From NCBI RefSeq assembly GCF_947492965.1, contig NZ_CANLOZ010000003.1, positions 434,001 to 498,000 of the forward strand: 64,000 nucleotides of DNA, read 5' to 3'. The notes below the pieces were generated by a model. The model worked only from the letters and a program-made list of their open reading frames with translations, did no database searches and was not told the DNA's origin. Below are positions 48,148-57,931 of the stretch, piece after piece. Positions within the stretch are counted from its first letter, which is position 1. Each line of letters opens with the position of its first letter. Origin of the DNA: an uncultured Aquimarina sp. Lineage in GTDB: Bacteria > Bacteroidota > Bacteroidia > Flavobacteriales > Flavobacteriaceae. Both the position numbers and the translations under genes were made by a program.

Positions 48148-49203
48148 ATGATGAGTAAGGTTTTATTAATAGAAGATGATACAGCATTACGAGAAAACAC
48201 AGCAGAATTACTGGAATTGTCTGACTATGATGTTACTACTGCACCTAATGGCAAAGTAGGTATAGAAAAAGCAAAAACCGAAAATCCAGACATTATTGTT
48301 TGTGATATTATGATGCCCGAAGTGGATGGATACGGAGTGCTAGAAGCACTATCATTACATAATCATACGCATCAGATTCCTTTTATCTTTTTGTCGGCAA
48401 AAACAGAACATAAAGAAATACGCAAAGGGATGGATCTGGGAGCTGATGATTACCTTACCAAACCTTTTGAAGAAGAAGAATTAATAAGTGCAATCGAAAG
48501 TCGCTTGGCTAAAGCAGCGATTTTAAAAAAGATGATGACAGGTAGTGCTGTTGCTTCAGAAGATCAAGAGGATACGCTGCGAAACTTACATGAATTGAAG
48601 AACTTTTTTGATGATCAAGGTGAGATTTCTAATTATAAAAAAGGAGAAGTTATATATAAAGAAGGAGATCATTCTAATAAAATTTATCTCATCCTAAAAG
48701 GAGTGGTAAAAACTCATAAAATGGATGAAAGTGGGAAGGAATTGATCACAACTTTGTACAAACCCGATGATTTTTTAGGATTTACTTCTTTCATGGATAA
48801 TATCCCGTATCAAGAATCTGCAACAGCAGTAGAGGAGACCGAACTCGCTGGAGTTTCTAAAAATGAACTAAAAGATATTTTAGCAAAAAGCAATAATATA
48901 TCCTTGGAACTAATGGAGCTCCTTACAGATAATCTTTCAGATATCAAGGAACAATTATTACAGATGGCCTATAGCTCTGTACGCAGAAAAACAGCACAAA
49001 CAATACTTCAGTTTGCAGAAATTTTAAATAAAAAAACTGAGGAAAACATTAAAATTTCACGAAACGATTTAGCTAGTGTGGCAGGAATAGCCACTGAAAG
49101 CTTGATACGTACACTGTCTAGTTTTAAAAAAGATGGTCTAATAGAAATTGAAGGCCGAAATATCAAGATATTAGATTTATCTGCATTACAATTGATGGAA
49201 TAA
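48148..49203 (+). CDS. Response regulator with CRP/FNR-type output (REC, cNMP-binding fold, HTH_Crp)
   Basis: LLIEDDTALREN..IIVCDIMMPEVDGYG..LSAKT..K; cNMP-like YKKGEVIYKEGDHSNKIYLILKGVVK; HTH ISRNDLASVAGIATESLIRTLSSFKKDGLIEIEG. Confidence 0.93.
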   Translation: MMSKVLLIEDDTALRENTAELLELSDYDVTTAPNGKVGIEKAKTENPDIIVCDIMMPEVDGYGVLEALSLHNHTHQIPFIFLSAKTEHKEIRKGMDLGADDYLTKPFEEEELISAIESRLAKAAILKKMMTGSAVASEDQEDTLRNLHELKNFFDDQGEISNYKKGEVIYKEGDHSNKIYLILKGVVKTHKMDESGKELITTLYKPDDFLGFTSFMDNIPYQESATAVEETELAGVSKNELKDILAKSNNISLELMELLTDNLSDIKEQLLQMAYSSVRRKTAQTILQFAEILNKKTEENIKISRNDLASVAGIATESLIRTLSSFKKDGLIEIEGRNIKILDLSALQLME

Positions 49204-49225
49204 TTTTTCAATAAATTTCCAAACC

Positions 49226-49237
49226 TGACATTTGTCA
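49226..49237. promoter_or_regulatory. CRP/FNR-type palindrome upstream of USP-hemN
   Basis: TGACATTTGTCA (perfect palindrome TGACA-NN-TGTCA); TATATTTG at exactly 23 bp (49261-49268). Confidence 0.8.
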
Positions 49238-49291
49238 TATTTCGGGAGGTAGCGACCAGATATATTTGTATATAACTAGGTGGCGAAAGAC

Positions 49292-50125
49292 ATGAATAAT
49301 ATATTAATTCCGACTGATTTTTCTGATAATGCATGGAATGCTTTGGATTATGCCATTTCTTTTTTCAAGAAAGAGGAATGTTCTTTTTATTTACTTCATG
49401 TTTCCGCTTCCGAAATGGTGGCATCAGGAATCACTTCTGAAATTATCATGAATCCTTTTGAAGAAAAAACAACAGTATCAAAACGTTTCATAGATCTTCG
49501 AGAAAAAATCAAACAGTTTTCCACCAACCAAAAGCACCACTTTTTTACGCTTCATGAATATGGTTATTTAGTAGATACTATACGAAATATTGTATCCGAA
49601 AAGTCTATTGATTATATCGTCATGGGTACAAAAGGGGCGTCTGGATGGAAAGAAAGAACGATCGGAAGCAATACTGGAGATGTAATTACCAAAGTGAAGT
49701 GTCCGATTTTAGTAATACCCGAAAAAGCAACTTATATAAAACCAATAGAAATAGCTTTTCCTACAGACTATAATCTACAGTATAGAAGCAAAGTTTTAAA
49801 TACCATTAGAACTGTTGTTGCCACTAGTGATGCAAATTTTCGAATACTTCATATTGCCAAAAAAGAGAAAGAACTTTCTGAATTACAAAAAGGAAATAAA
49901 AACCTTCTTGATGATTATCTGGGAGATACTCTAAAGCACAGTTTTCATTTTCTTTCTACCGCTAATATCGAAGAAGGAGTTCAATCTTTTGTAGAAAGTA
50001 GTAATATAAATATGATAACGATGATTGCAAAAAATGTGAATTTTTTTCAGCGAATTTTATTTCGTCCTACAGTAGAAAAAATTAGTTATCACACCCATAT
50101 TCCTTTTTTTGTTTTACACGAATAA
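49292..50125 (+). CDS. Universal stress protein
   Basis: MNNILIPTDFSDNAWNALDYA; MGTKGASGWKERTIGSNTGDVITKVKCPILVIP. Confidence 0.92.
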   Translation: MNNILIPTDFSDNAWNALDYAISFFKKEECSFYLLHVSASEMVASGITSEIIMNPFEEKTTVSKRFIDLREKIKQFSTNQKHHFFTLHEYGYLVDTIRNIVSEKSIDYIVMGTKGASGWKERTIGSNTGDVITKVKCPILVIPEKATYIKPIEIAFPTDYNLQYRSKVLNTIRTVVATSDANFRILHIAKKEKELSELQKGNKNLLDDYLGDTLKHSFHFLSTANIEEGVQSFVESSNINMITMIAKNVNFFQRILFRPTVEKISYHTHIPFFVLHE

Positions 50126-50148
50126 TAAACCCTAATAATTTCTAACGA

Positions 50149-51513
50149 ATGTGTACAAGTTTAATCACCAAGTATAATGTGCCAGGACCTAGGTATACAA
50201 GCTATCCAACAGTGCCCTATTGGAACAATGATATGTTTTCGCTTAAAAAGTGGACAGAATCAGTTCAAAAATCTTTTCATGTTACCAATAATTCTAAAGG
50301 AATCAGTATCTATATACATTTGCCATTTTGTGAGAGTTTGTGTACTTTCTGTGGCTGTCACAAACGAATTACCAAAAGACACGAAGTAGAAATACCTTAT
50401 ATTAATGCCGTTATAAAAGAATGGCAATTGTATGTTGACCTATTTGGAACCAGGCCAATAATTAAAGAACTACATTTAGGAGGAGGTACTCCTACATTCT
50501 TCTCTTCTGAAAATTTGCAATACTTACTACAAGGTATCTTTTCCTTTGCAAAAAAAGCAGAAGGATTCGAGTTTAGTTTTGAGGGGCATCCTAATAATAC
50601 AACACGAGAACAGTTACAGGTCTTATACGAAGTAGGTTTTAGAAGAGTAAGTTTTGGGGTGCAGGATTATGATGAAACGGTACAGAAGGCTATCCATCGT
50701 ATTCAGCCCTTTGAAAATGTGAAATATGTTACAGAAGTTGCCAGAGAAATTGGTTACACATCCATAAGTCATGATATCGTATTTGGATTGCCTTTTCAGA
50801 CAGAAGAAGCAATTATCAGAACAATCAAAAAGACAAAAGAATTACTGCCTGATCGATTGGCTTTTTATAGTTATGCACACGTTCCTTGGCAAAAAGGGAA
50901 CGGTCAACGTGGCTTTAAAGAATCAGATCTTCCTACAGCTGCTCAAAAAAGAAGACAATATGAAATAGGTAAAGAATTATTAACGAATGAAGGGTATATA
51001 GAAATTGGAATGGATCATTTTGCACTCAAAAGTGATGCACTTTATACATCCAAAATGGAAGGAGATATGCATCGTAATTTTATGGGATATACCATTTCTA
51101 ATACCAAATTGATGATTGGTTTGGGCGCTTCTTCCATTAGTGATAGTTGGTATGGTTTTGCTCAAAATGTAAAAGGTGTTGAAGCTTATCAGAACTTAGT
51201 TCATGAAGGAATCATACCCATTTATAGAGGTCATATGTTAACGAAAGAAGATGAAATCATCAGAAGGCATATACTGAATTTGATGTGTCATTTTGAAACA
51301 GATTGGAGTATAGATAATCTTCATTTTGATGAATTAGCAGATGTATCTGATCGATTAGAAGAAATGGAAAGTGATGGATTAGTAGAAGTGACAAATCATA
51401 ATATAAGAATTACCAAAAAAGGACAACCTTTTGTTCGTAATATTTGCATGGCATTTGATTTAAGATTGCAGCGCAATAGACCAGAAACGCAATTGTTTTC
51501 AATGACAATCTAG
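50149..51513 (+). CDS. hemN: Oxygen-independent coproporphyrinogen III oxidase
   Basis: YNVPGPRYTSYPTVPYW, IYIHLPFCESLCTFCGCHKRIT (radical SAM CxxxCxxC), LHLGGGTPTFFS. Confidence 0.96.
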   Translation: MCTSLITKYNVPGPRYTSYPTVPYWNNDMFSLKKWTESVQKSFHVTNNSKGISIYIHLPFCESLCTFCGCHKRITKRHEVEIPYINAVIKEWQLYVDLFGTRPIIKELHLGGGTPTFFSSENLQYLLQGIFSFAKKAEGFEFSFEGHPNNTTREQLQVLYEVGFRRVSFGVQDYDETVQKAIHRIQPFENVKYVTEVAREIGYTSISHDIVFGLPFQTEEAIIRTIKKTKELLPDRLAFYSYAHVPWQKGNGQRGFKESDLPTAAQKRRQYEIGKELLTNEGYIEIGMDHFALKSDALYTSKMEGDMHRNFMGYTISNTKLMIGLGASSISDSWYGFAQNVKGVEAYQNLVHEGIIPIYRGHMLTKEDEIIRRHILNLMCHFETDWSIDNLHFDELADVSDRLEEMESDGLVEVTNHNIRITKKGQPFVRNICMAFDLRLQRNRPETQLFSMTI

Positions 51514-51573
51514 AATACGAAGAAGCTTCAATATTGAAGTGTAACAAAAACCAGTATAGTTTTATTCAATTTT

Positions 51574-51606
51574 AACCCGAATTATATACCGTATGATTCG
51601 GGTTTA
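51574..51606. terminator. Terminator-like hairpin between convergent hemN and cbb3 operon
   Basis: aacccgaat..attcgggtt. Confidence 0.65.
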
Positions 51607-52308
51607 ATGACATTCAAAATTGGTAGAGACAATAGGGGATGCTTGTTTTGGAGAAACATAAGGTATTCCTAGTCCCATTCCTCTTAAAATAAAAAGTAAT
51701 CCCATTACAATGATAAATATAGGGATCATCTTTTGTATCCGTTGTCTTATCCAAGTTCCTTTGAATATGTTGTTTGCAAAGACTATTGCAGTCATCAATG
51801 GAATTGTACCCAATCCAAAAAGAATCATATATAAACTTGCTTGTAATATGTTTGAAGAAGTGATAGCACCAAAAACAGCCATATACACAAGTCCACAAGG
51901 TAAAAAACCGTTTAAAAAACCGATGGTTAAAAAGGTATCTGTAGTTTTCTTTTGCAAATTATGACCAAGAGCAGCTTTTACTTTTGTAATTGCATAATAA
52001 ATTGGTCGGGTAAAAGTTTTTTTCTTGGCTTTAATTGCTGGTACTAGGACTATAAGAATCATTAAAATTCCGATGACGATCGATAATCCTTGTTGTAGAT
52101 TAAAAATATGAAAACTTTTCCCCAGTAAACCAAAGAAAAAACCTATCATTCCATACGCTAATAGCCTACCAGAATGATATATTAAAACCTGAAATAGTTT
52201 TTTAGCACTATTGGAATTATGTACTGGGAGCATAAATGCGATTGGCCCGCACATTCCTATACAATGAAAACTGCCTAAAAAGCCTAATATGAAAGCAGAT
52301 ATTAACAT
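51604..52308 (-). CDS. Sulfite exporter TauE/SafE-family (CcoH2/YfiT-like) membrane protein
   Basis: MLISAFILGFLGSFHCIGMCGPIAFML, FLNGFLPCGLVYMAVFGAI; cbb3 operon context. Confidence 0.85.
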   Translation of the reverse strand: MLISAFILGFLGSFHCIGMCGPIAFMLPVHNSNSAKKLFQVLIYHSGRLLAYGMIGFFFGLLGKSFHIFNLQQGLSIVIGILMILIVLVPAIKAKKKTFTRPIYYAITKVKAALGHNLQKKTTDTFLTIGFLNGFLPCGLVYMAVFGAITSSNILQASLYMILFGLGTIPLMTAIVFANNIFKGTWIRQRIQKMIPIFIIVMGLLFILRGMGLGIPYVSPKQASPIVSTNFECH

Positions 52309-52755
52309 CTAATATGTAAATGATTTTTTATATAAGTAATGGATATCTTCATACTTCCAATCTATTGTAATTTTCCATTTTCCTTCGATCATATTTTCGT
52401 CTGGAATTATTATGGTATTTCTTTCAAGATTAATTGGAATAGAAAAATCTAGTTGCTTATTTGATGGACGATATAATGAAATTACTCCACTGATTTTTTG
52501 AAATTCCTTTTCTTCAGGAAATGTGATGGACAGACCTATAGGTGTTTTTTTAATAAAAACGTCATTAGGCAAAGCTCTTGCATTTTTCTCAGCGTCAATT
52601 TCCTTCTGAAAAGCTAGTTCTTTTTTGTAATATTCCTCGGTTACGAGGTCGTGCTCATATTTCTTGTTGGTATTCATACGTACTACGAAGTACATAATAA
52701 AGGTTATGAATCCTATAAATACCAATACGATTGCGGTTCCCCAGTTTATTTTCAT
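52309..52755 (-). CDS. ccoH: FixH/CcoH family protein
   Basis: N-term TM, TEEYYKKELAFQKEIDAEKNA; position after ccoG. Confidence 0.85.
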   Translation of the reverse strand: MKINWGTAIVLVFIGFITFIMYFVVRMNTNKKYEHDLVTEEYYKKELAFQKEIDAEKNARALPNDVFIKKTPIGLSITFPEEKEFQKISGVISLYRPSNKQLDFSIPINLERNTIIIPDENMIEGKWKITIDWKYEDIHYLYKKSFTY

Positions 52756-52774
52756 AGTCTTAGGTTTTTAATTT

Positions 52775-54196
52775 CTATCTATAACTTCTTGGCCCCAAAA
52801 AAGCCGCATAAGTTGTTTCTATTAGTGTATCATTGCTATAAACTCCTATTTTTAGTTTGTCTTTATCCCCACTTAGCACAGATGCATGAACCTCAATAAA
52901 CAATGTTCCTTCGGCCAGTCCTTGTCTAGGCACAACAAAGTTTTTATGTGTTACTTGTTCAATTTTTCCTTGATGTGATAACAACTCAAAATGTACATCT
53001 ACAATGTCCTCAGTGGTTTTGTTTACCAACTTATACGTAAATACATTACTAATCATATTATTTTCCTTTCTTTCATAAAGTTGACCAGGTAATCGGAGGA
53101 TATTGGCTTCTACGTCATTTCTTAAGAATAACATTCCAGTAAGTACACCTGTCAGAATCAATAATACACCGGTATATCCTTTTAATCGGGAAGTAAATTC
53201 GAATTTCGCTTTTTTTGCAATATTCTCCTCACTTGCATATCGAATAAGTCCTTTAGGTAGGTTCACGCTTTCCATCATATGGTCACAAGCATCTATACAG
53301 GCAGTACAGTTAACACATTCTAGCTGGGTGCCGTTACGAATATCAATACCGGTAGGACATACATGTACACATTGAAAACAATCTATACAATCTCCTTTTC
53401 CAGTACTTTGGCGGTCTTCATTTTTTTTAAACTTGGCTCTGCCTGTCTCTTTTTCTCCACGTTTGTAGTCGTACGCAACTACAATCGATTTTGAGTCTAA
53501 TAATACTCCCTGTAATCGACCATAAGGACAAGCTATAATACATACTTGTTCTCTAAACCATGCAAAAACAAAATAGAAAACAGCCGTAAAAATCAGTAAT
53601 GAAATTAGAGTGCTAACATGTTTTAAAGGGCCATCAATGATATATTGTAATAATTGATCACTTCCTATAAGATAAGCCAAAAATACATTGGCGATTAAGA
53701 AGGAAATGATAAAAAATATAATCCACTTTATTATTCTTTTTCTGATTTTTTCTGCATTCCAGACTTGCTTATCAAGTCGGATTTGTTTTCCTCGATCACC
53801 TTCTATCCAGTATTCGATTCTTCTAAAAACCATTTCCATAAAAATCGTTTGTGGACATGCCCAACCGCAGAATAATCTCCCGAAAGCCACAGTGAATAGG
53901 GTGATGAATATAACTCCTATAATCATGGAAATCACAAACAAATGAAAATCCTGAGGCCAAAAAGGAGCTCCAAAAATATTGAATTGTCTTTCCAGGACAT
54001 TAAAAAGCAGGAATTGATTTCCGTTGATCTTAATAAAAGGAGCAGAAAACAGAAAGATTAATAATCCGTAACTTACCCACTTTCTATATTTATAGAATTT
54101 TCCACTTGGTTTTTTTGGGTATACCCATGCTCGTTTTCCTTCTGCATTTACAGTAGCAATCGAATCTCTGAATTTTTCATTTGTTGGTGTTTCCAA
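52775..54196 (-). CDS. ccoG: Cytochrome c oxidase accessory protein CcoG (4Fe-4S)
   Basis: GRLFCGWACPQTIFMEMVFRRIEYWIEG; CIDCFQCVHVCPTGIDIRNGTQLECVNCTACIDACD. Confidence 0.96.
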   Translation of the reverse strand: METPTNEKFRDSIATVNAEGKRAWVYPKKPSGKFYKYRKWVSYGLLIFLFSAPFIKINGNQFLLFNVLERQFNIFGAPFWPQDFHLFVISMIIGVIFITLFTVAFGRLFCGWACPQTIFMEMVFRRIEYWIEGDRGKQIRLDKQVWNAEKIRKRIIKWIIFFIISFLIANVFLAYLIGSDQLLQYIIDGPLKHVSTLISLLIFTAVFYFVFAWFREQVCIIACPYGRLQGVLLDSKSIVVAYDYKRGEKETGRAKFKKNEDRQSTGKGDCIDCFQCVHVCPTGIDIRNGTQLECVNCTACIDACDHMMESVNLPKGLIRYASEENIAKKAKFEFTSRLKGYTGVLLILTGVLTGMLFLRNDVEANILRLPGQLYERKENNMISNVFTYKLVNKTTEDIVDVHFELLSHQGKIEQVTHKNFVVPRQGLAEGTLFIEVHASVLSGDKDKLKIGVYSNDTLIETTYAAFLGPRSYR

Positions 54197-54212
54197 GAGT
54201 TTTGATTTTCAA

Positions 54213-55169
54213 TTATTCATTCAGTGCGACAGAGGTTGAATCTGATACTAATTCTTGTGTTTCTTCCTTTGATTGTTCTTTTTTTGGAGTATCAGGATCT
54301 ATCCATAGTTCTCCTTGTGCTTCTTTCGGTTCGGCAGGAGTTGTTCCTTCTAAGGTGATGATATAACTAGCTACCTGAGCCATTTCTGCAGGTTTTAATG
54401 TTTGTTTCCAGGCCACCATTCCTTTACCATCTCTACCTCCTTCAGAAATGGTACGAAATATGTTCTTAATTCCACCACCCAAAATCCAATATCTGTCAGT
54501 TAAATTTGGACCAATTCCACCTCCGCCATCAGCGTTGTGACAGGCAACGCAATTCGCTGTGAAAATAGCTTTTCCTGCACTCATGTCCGAAGCATCAGTT
54601 AATAGTGTAACCGTATTTACATCGACTAAATCTTTGGCGGTTTTTTTGTATTCTTCGATCGCAATTTTAGCTTCAGCCATTTCTGTTTCATACTCTTCTC
54701 TTTGGGTGTAGTCATTAAACACATGGAAACGTATCATATAGATCATGCCGAATACGATGGTAGCATAAAATCCATATACCCACCAAGGAGGAAGATTATT
54801 ATCTAATTCTTTAATGCCATCGTAATTATGATCTAGGATGATTTCATCCTCTTGTGCTACCGGTTTACTATCAAGAAGCTTTAGATAGATATCTTTTAAC
54901 CATTTGAATTGTTTTTCTTTCTTAATCTTTTGAGCAAGTACATAACGTTCTTGGGCATCTGGTTTTAGAGATAGGAATAGTATATTTTGTAATGCAGCTA
55001 AACTAATTTCTATCGCAATAGCAAATAACGCAATCATACCTAATACTAACCAGCTAAGAGGTTCTTCAATAAATGCTGAATTGCCGTTAGTTTCAACTGT
55101 AAGTTCTATTAAAATATACGCAATGAGTAAAAAGGTACATACTCTTATATATGATGCGGTTGTTTTCAT
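54213..55169 (-). CDS. ccoP: cbb3-type cytochrome c oxidase subunit III
   Basis: YDGIKELDNNLPPWWVYGFY; CVACHNADGGGGIGPNLTDRYWI. Confidence 0.94.
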   Translation of the reverse strand: MKTTASYIRVCTFLLIAYILIELTVETNGNSAFIEEPLSWLVLGMIALFAIAIEISLAALQNILFLSLKPDAQERYVLAQKIKKEKQFKWLKDIYLKLLDSKPVAQEDEIILDHNYDGIKELDNNLPPWWVYGFYATIVFGMIYMIRFHVFNDYTQREEYETEMAEAKIAIEEYKKTAKDLVDVNTVTLLTDASDMSAGKAIFTANCVACHNADGGGGIGPNLTDRYWILGGGIKNIFRTISEGGRDGKGMVAWKQTLKPAEMAQVASYIITLEGTTPAEPKEAQGELWIDPDTPKKEQSKEETQELVSDSTSVALNE

Positions 55170-55357
55170 AATGTTAGGTCTTTATCAATTTCTGTTTCTA
55201 ATGGTATATGACTTACTTCTTTGATGTGTTCTTTTTTTGCAGAAATAACCCACCAAAATAATGCGGTAAAGAAGATGAAAAATATCAGGAGAGAAATCAT
55301 AGGATAGATTTCTATTCCCTCGATACTTTCCATATGACCTTTTATAAATTTTAGCAT
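55166..55357 (-). CDS. ccoQ: CcoQ-like small membrane subunit
   Basis: 63 aa, one TM, between ccoP and ccoNO. Confidence 0.75.
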   Translation of the reverse strand: MLKFIKGHMESIEGIEIYPMISLLIFFIFFTALFWWVISAKKEHIKEVSHIPLETEIDKDLTL

Positions 55358-55361
55358 AGCT

Positions 55362-57569
55362 TTATTCTTTAGTTTGTACTATCGTTTCTTCGTCTTGATT
55401 TTTAACTTTAATATCTGTTCCTAATCTTTGAATGTAGGCGATAAGTGCTACTACTTCTCGATGTCTCATCTCTATGAAGTCTAACCCATTTTCTTCGGCA
55501 TATTTCTTATCGGCTTCATAGGTCTTTGCAAAATCAGGATCGGTATATAGATTTTTTTCAATTTGTATAGCTTGCTCGTCCATCCATTCTTGTGCTCTTG
55601 CAATCTCCTCTGGAGTATAGGGAACTCCTAGGGTTACCATAGCTTCCATTTTTATCTCTGTTTGAGATCTGTCGAGCTTATTTTTTATCAACCATTTGTA
55701 GCTAGGCATGATAGAACCAGAAGAGGTGCTTTGTGGATCGTAGAAATGATTAAGATGCCAATTATCAGAATATTTTCCTCCTATCCTCATAAGATCTGGT
55801 CCTGTACGTTTACTACCCCATAAGAAAGGATGATCATATATATATTCTCCTGCTTTTGAATATTCTCCATAGCGTTCTACCTCACTTCTAAAAGGCCGAA
55901 TCATCTGAGAGTGACAAGAAACACAACTCTCTCTAATATAAAGATCACGTCCTTCTAACTCAAGAGGCGTATAAGGTTTCACGCTTGTGATAGTAGGAAT
56001 ATTAGAATCAACCATTAATGTGGGAATGATTTGTACGGCTCCTCCAATAAGAATAGCGATAGTTGCAAAAATGGTAAGCTTTACGGGTCTTCTTTCTAAC
56101 CAGGTATGGTACCCTTCTTTAGCTGTTCTGTGTCGTGTTACCTTAGTAAGAGGAGCTGCTTCGGCAAGTTCGTCTGCAACTTTGCTTCCACTTTTCACTG
56201 TTTTCACAACATTATAGAGCATAATGAATATTCCTAATATGTAGATGCTTCCACCAATAGCACGCATCCAATACATCGGTATAATTTCATTTACGGTTTC
56301 TAGAAAATTTCCATATACCAGGCTACCATCAGGATTAAATTGCTTCCACATAGAAGCTTGAACAAATCCTGCTACATACATAGGTAATGCATACATGATA
56401 ATACCAAGAGTACCTAACCAAAAGTGAGCATTTGCCAATCCTGTAGACCATAATTTGGTTTTGAAGAGTTTAGGAATTAACCAATATGCCATTCCAAAAG
56501 TTAAAAATCCATTCCATGCTAATGCGCCCACATGAACGTGAGCGATCACCCAATCACTAAAATGGGCAATGGCATTTACATTTTTAAGAGATAACATTGG
56601 ACCTTCGAAAGTCGCCATTCCGTAACCAGTGATGGCAACTACCATAAATTTAAGTACAGGATCTGTACGGACTTTGTCCCAGGCTCCACGAAGAGTTAAT
56701 AAACCATTGATCATTCCACCCCATGATGGAGCGATAAGCATTATAGAAAAAGCAACTCCAAGATTTTGTGCCCAATCTGGTAACGAAGAGTACAACAAAT
56801 GATGAGGACCAGCCCAGATATATATGAAAATAAGGGACCAAAAATGTACTATCGATAATCGATATGAATAAATAGGTCTATTGGCAGCTTTAGGAATGAA
56901 ATAATACATTAATCCTAAGAATGGAGTAGTAAGGAAAAAAGCCACTGCATTATGACCATACCACCATTGTACCAATGCGTCTTGTACTCCTGCATACACT
57001 GAGTAACTTTTTAATGCACTTACAGGAAGTTCCAGACTATTAAAAATATGGAGTACTGCCACAGTTACAACGGTAGCGATGTAAAACCAAATGGCGACAT
57101 ATAAATGACGTTGCCTTCTTTTTAATATTGTTCCAATAAGGTTCCAACCAAAAACAACCCATATTACTGCTATAGCAATATCAAAAGGCCATTCGAGTTC
57201 TGCATATTCTTTGGATGTTGTAAAACCTAAAGGAAGCGTAATGGCAGCACCAACAATAATTAATTGCCATCCCCAGAAGTTAATATTACTGAGAATATCG
57301 CTGAAAATTCTTGCTTTTAATAAACGTTGTGTAGAATAATATACCCCTGCAAAAATGGCATTTCCTACGAAGGCGAAGATTACAGCATTGGTGTGTAGCG
57401 GTCTTAGTCGACCAAAACTCAACCATGATATACCATCGGTAAGGTTAGGGAATAAAAACATGAACGCCAGAAGTAGACCAACTGACATTCCTACAATACC
57501 CCATAGCATCGTAGCGTACAAGAATTTTTTTACGATTTTATTATCGTAATAGAACTGTTCCATTTCCAT
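55362..57569 (-). CDS. ccoNO: cbb3 oxidase fused subunits I and II (CcoN-CcoO)
   Basis: CcoN HTNAVIFAFVGNAIFAG..WWYGHNAVAFFLTTPFLG..; C-terminal CcoO CVSCHSQMIRPFRSEVERYGEYSKAGEYIYDHPFLWGSKRTGPDL. Confidence 0.96.
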   Translation of the reverse strand: MEMEQFYYDNKIVKKFLYATMLWGIVGMSVGLLLAFMFLFPNLTDGISWLSFGRLRPLHTNAVIFAFVGNAIFAGVYYSTQRLLKARIFSDILSNINFWGWQLIIVGAAITLPLGFTTSKEYAELEWPFDIAIAVIWVVFGWNLIGTILKRRQRHLYVAIWFYIATVVTVAVLHIFNSLELPVSALKSYSVYAGVQDALVQWWYGHNAVAFFLTTPFLGLMYYFIPKAANRPIYSYRLSIVHFWSLIFIYIWAGPHHLLYSSLPDWAQNLGVAFSIMLIAPSWGGMINGLLTLRGAWDKVRTDPVLKFMVVAITGYGMATFEGPMLSLKNVNAIAHFSDWVIAHVHVGALAWNGFLTFGMAYWLIPKLFKTKLWSTGLANAHFWLGTLGIIMYALPMYVAGFVQASMWKQFNPDGSLVYGNFLETVNEIIPMYWMRAIGGSIYILGIFIMLYNVVKTVKSGSKVADELAEAAPLTKVTRHRTAKEGYHTWLERRPVKLTIFATIAILIGGAVQIIPTLMVDSNIPTITSVKPYTPLELEGRDLYIRESCVSCHSQMIRPFRSEVERYGEYSKAGEYIYDHPFLWGSKRTGPDLMRIGGKYSDNWHLNHFYDPQSTSSGSIMPSYKWLIKNKLDRSQTEIKMEAMVTLGVPYTPEEIARAQEWMDEQAIQIEKNLYTDPDFAKTYEADKKYAEENGLDFIEMRHREVVALIAYIQRLGTDIKVKNQDEETIVQTKE

Positions 57570-57570
57570 G

Positions 57571-57765
57571 TTAAGATTGTTTGGTTTTAGAAGGTGTTGA
57601 AGATTTTTCTTGGCCTTCTTTTACGAGTTCGTCTTCAAAAAGCATGCGAATAGATGGCGTATAAACGTCATCGTATTGTCCATTTTTTATAGAAAATATA
57701 AAAGCAATAAAAAAGACAATCGCTACTAGAATACTAATCGTTAAGAGCACATAAATAACACCCAT
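57571..57765 (-). CDS. ccoS: cbb3 oxidase assembly protein CcoS
   Basis: MGVIYVLLTISILVAIVFFIAFIFSIKNGQYDD; start 57765 preferred over 57786 because -7 TACTTTTG overlaps 57784-57791. Confidence 0.88.
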   Translation of the reverse strand: MGVIYVLLTISILVAIVFFIAFIFSIKNGQYDDVYTPSIRMLFEDELVKEGQEKSSTPSKTKQS

Positions 57766-57814
57766 ACTTATTTTATTATGCATCAAAAGTATGTGCCAAC
57801 CTTTTCTTAAAAAA

Positions 57815-57826
57815 TGACATTTATCA
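57815..57826. promoter_or_regulatory. CRP/FNR-type palindrome upstream of the ccoS-ccoNO operon
   Basis: TGACATTTATCA; minus-strand TACTTTTG at exactly 23 bp (57784-57791). Confidence 0.8.
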
Positions 57827-57931
57827 GGTTTCGAAATCCATCTTGTAAAAAGTATTTTTGTATGGAATACAGATTTAGAATTTTAGCCGCACTAGAAACA
57901 AATAGTTTTTAATACAGGTATAAAGCTATAA

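Noticed and set aside
55362-57569. CcoN-CcoO fusion as novel
   Set aside because: Fused CcoNO is a known arrangement in Bacteroidota cbb3 oxidases.
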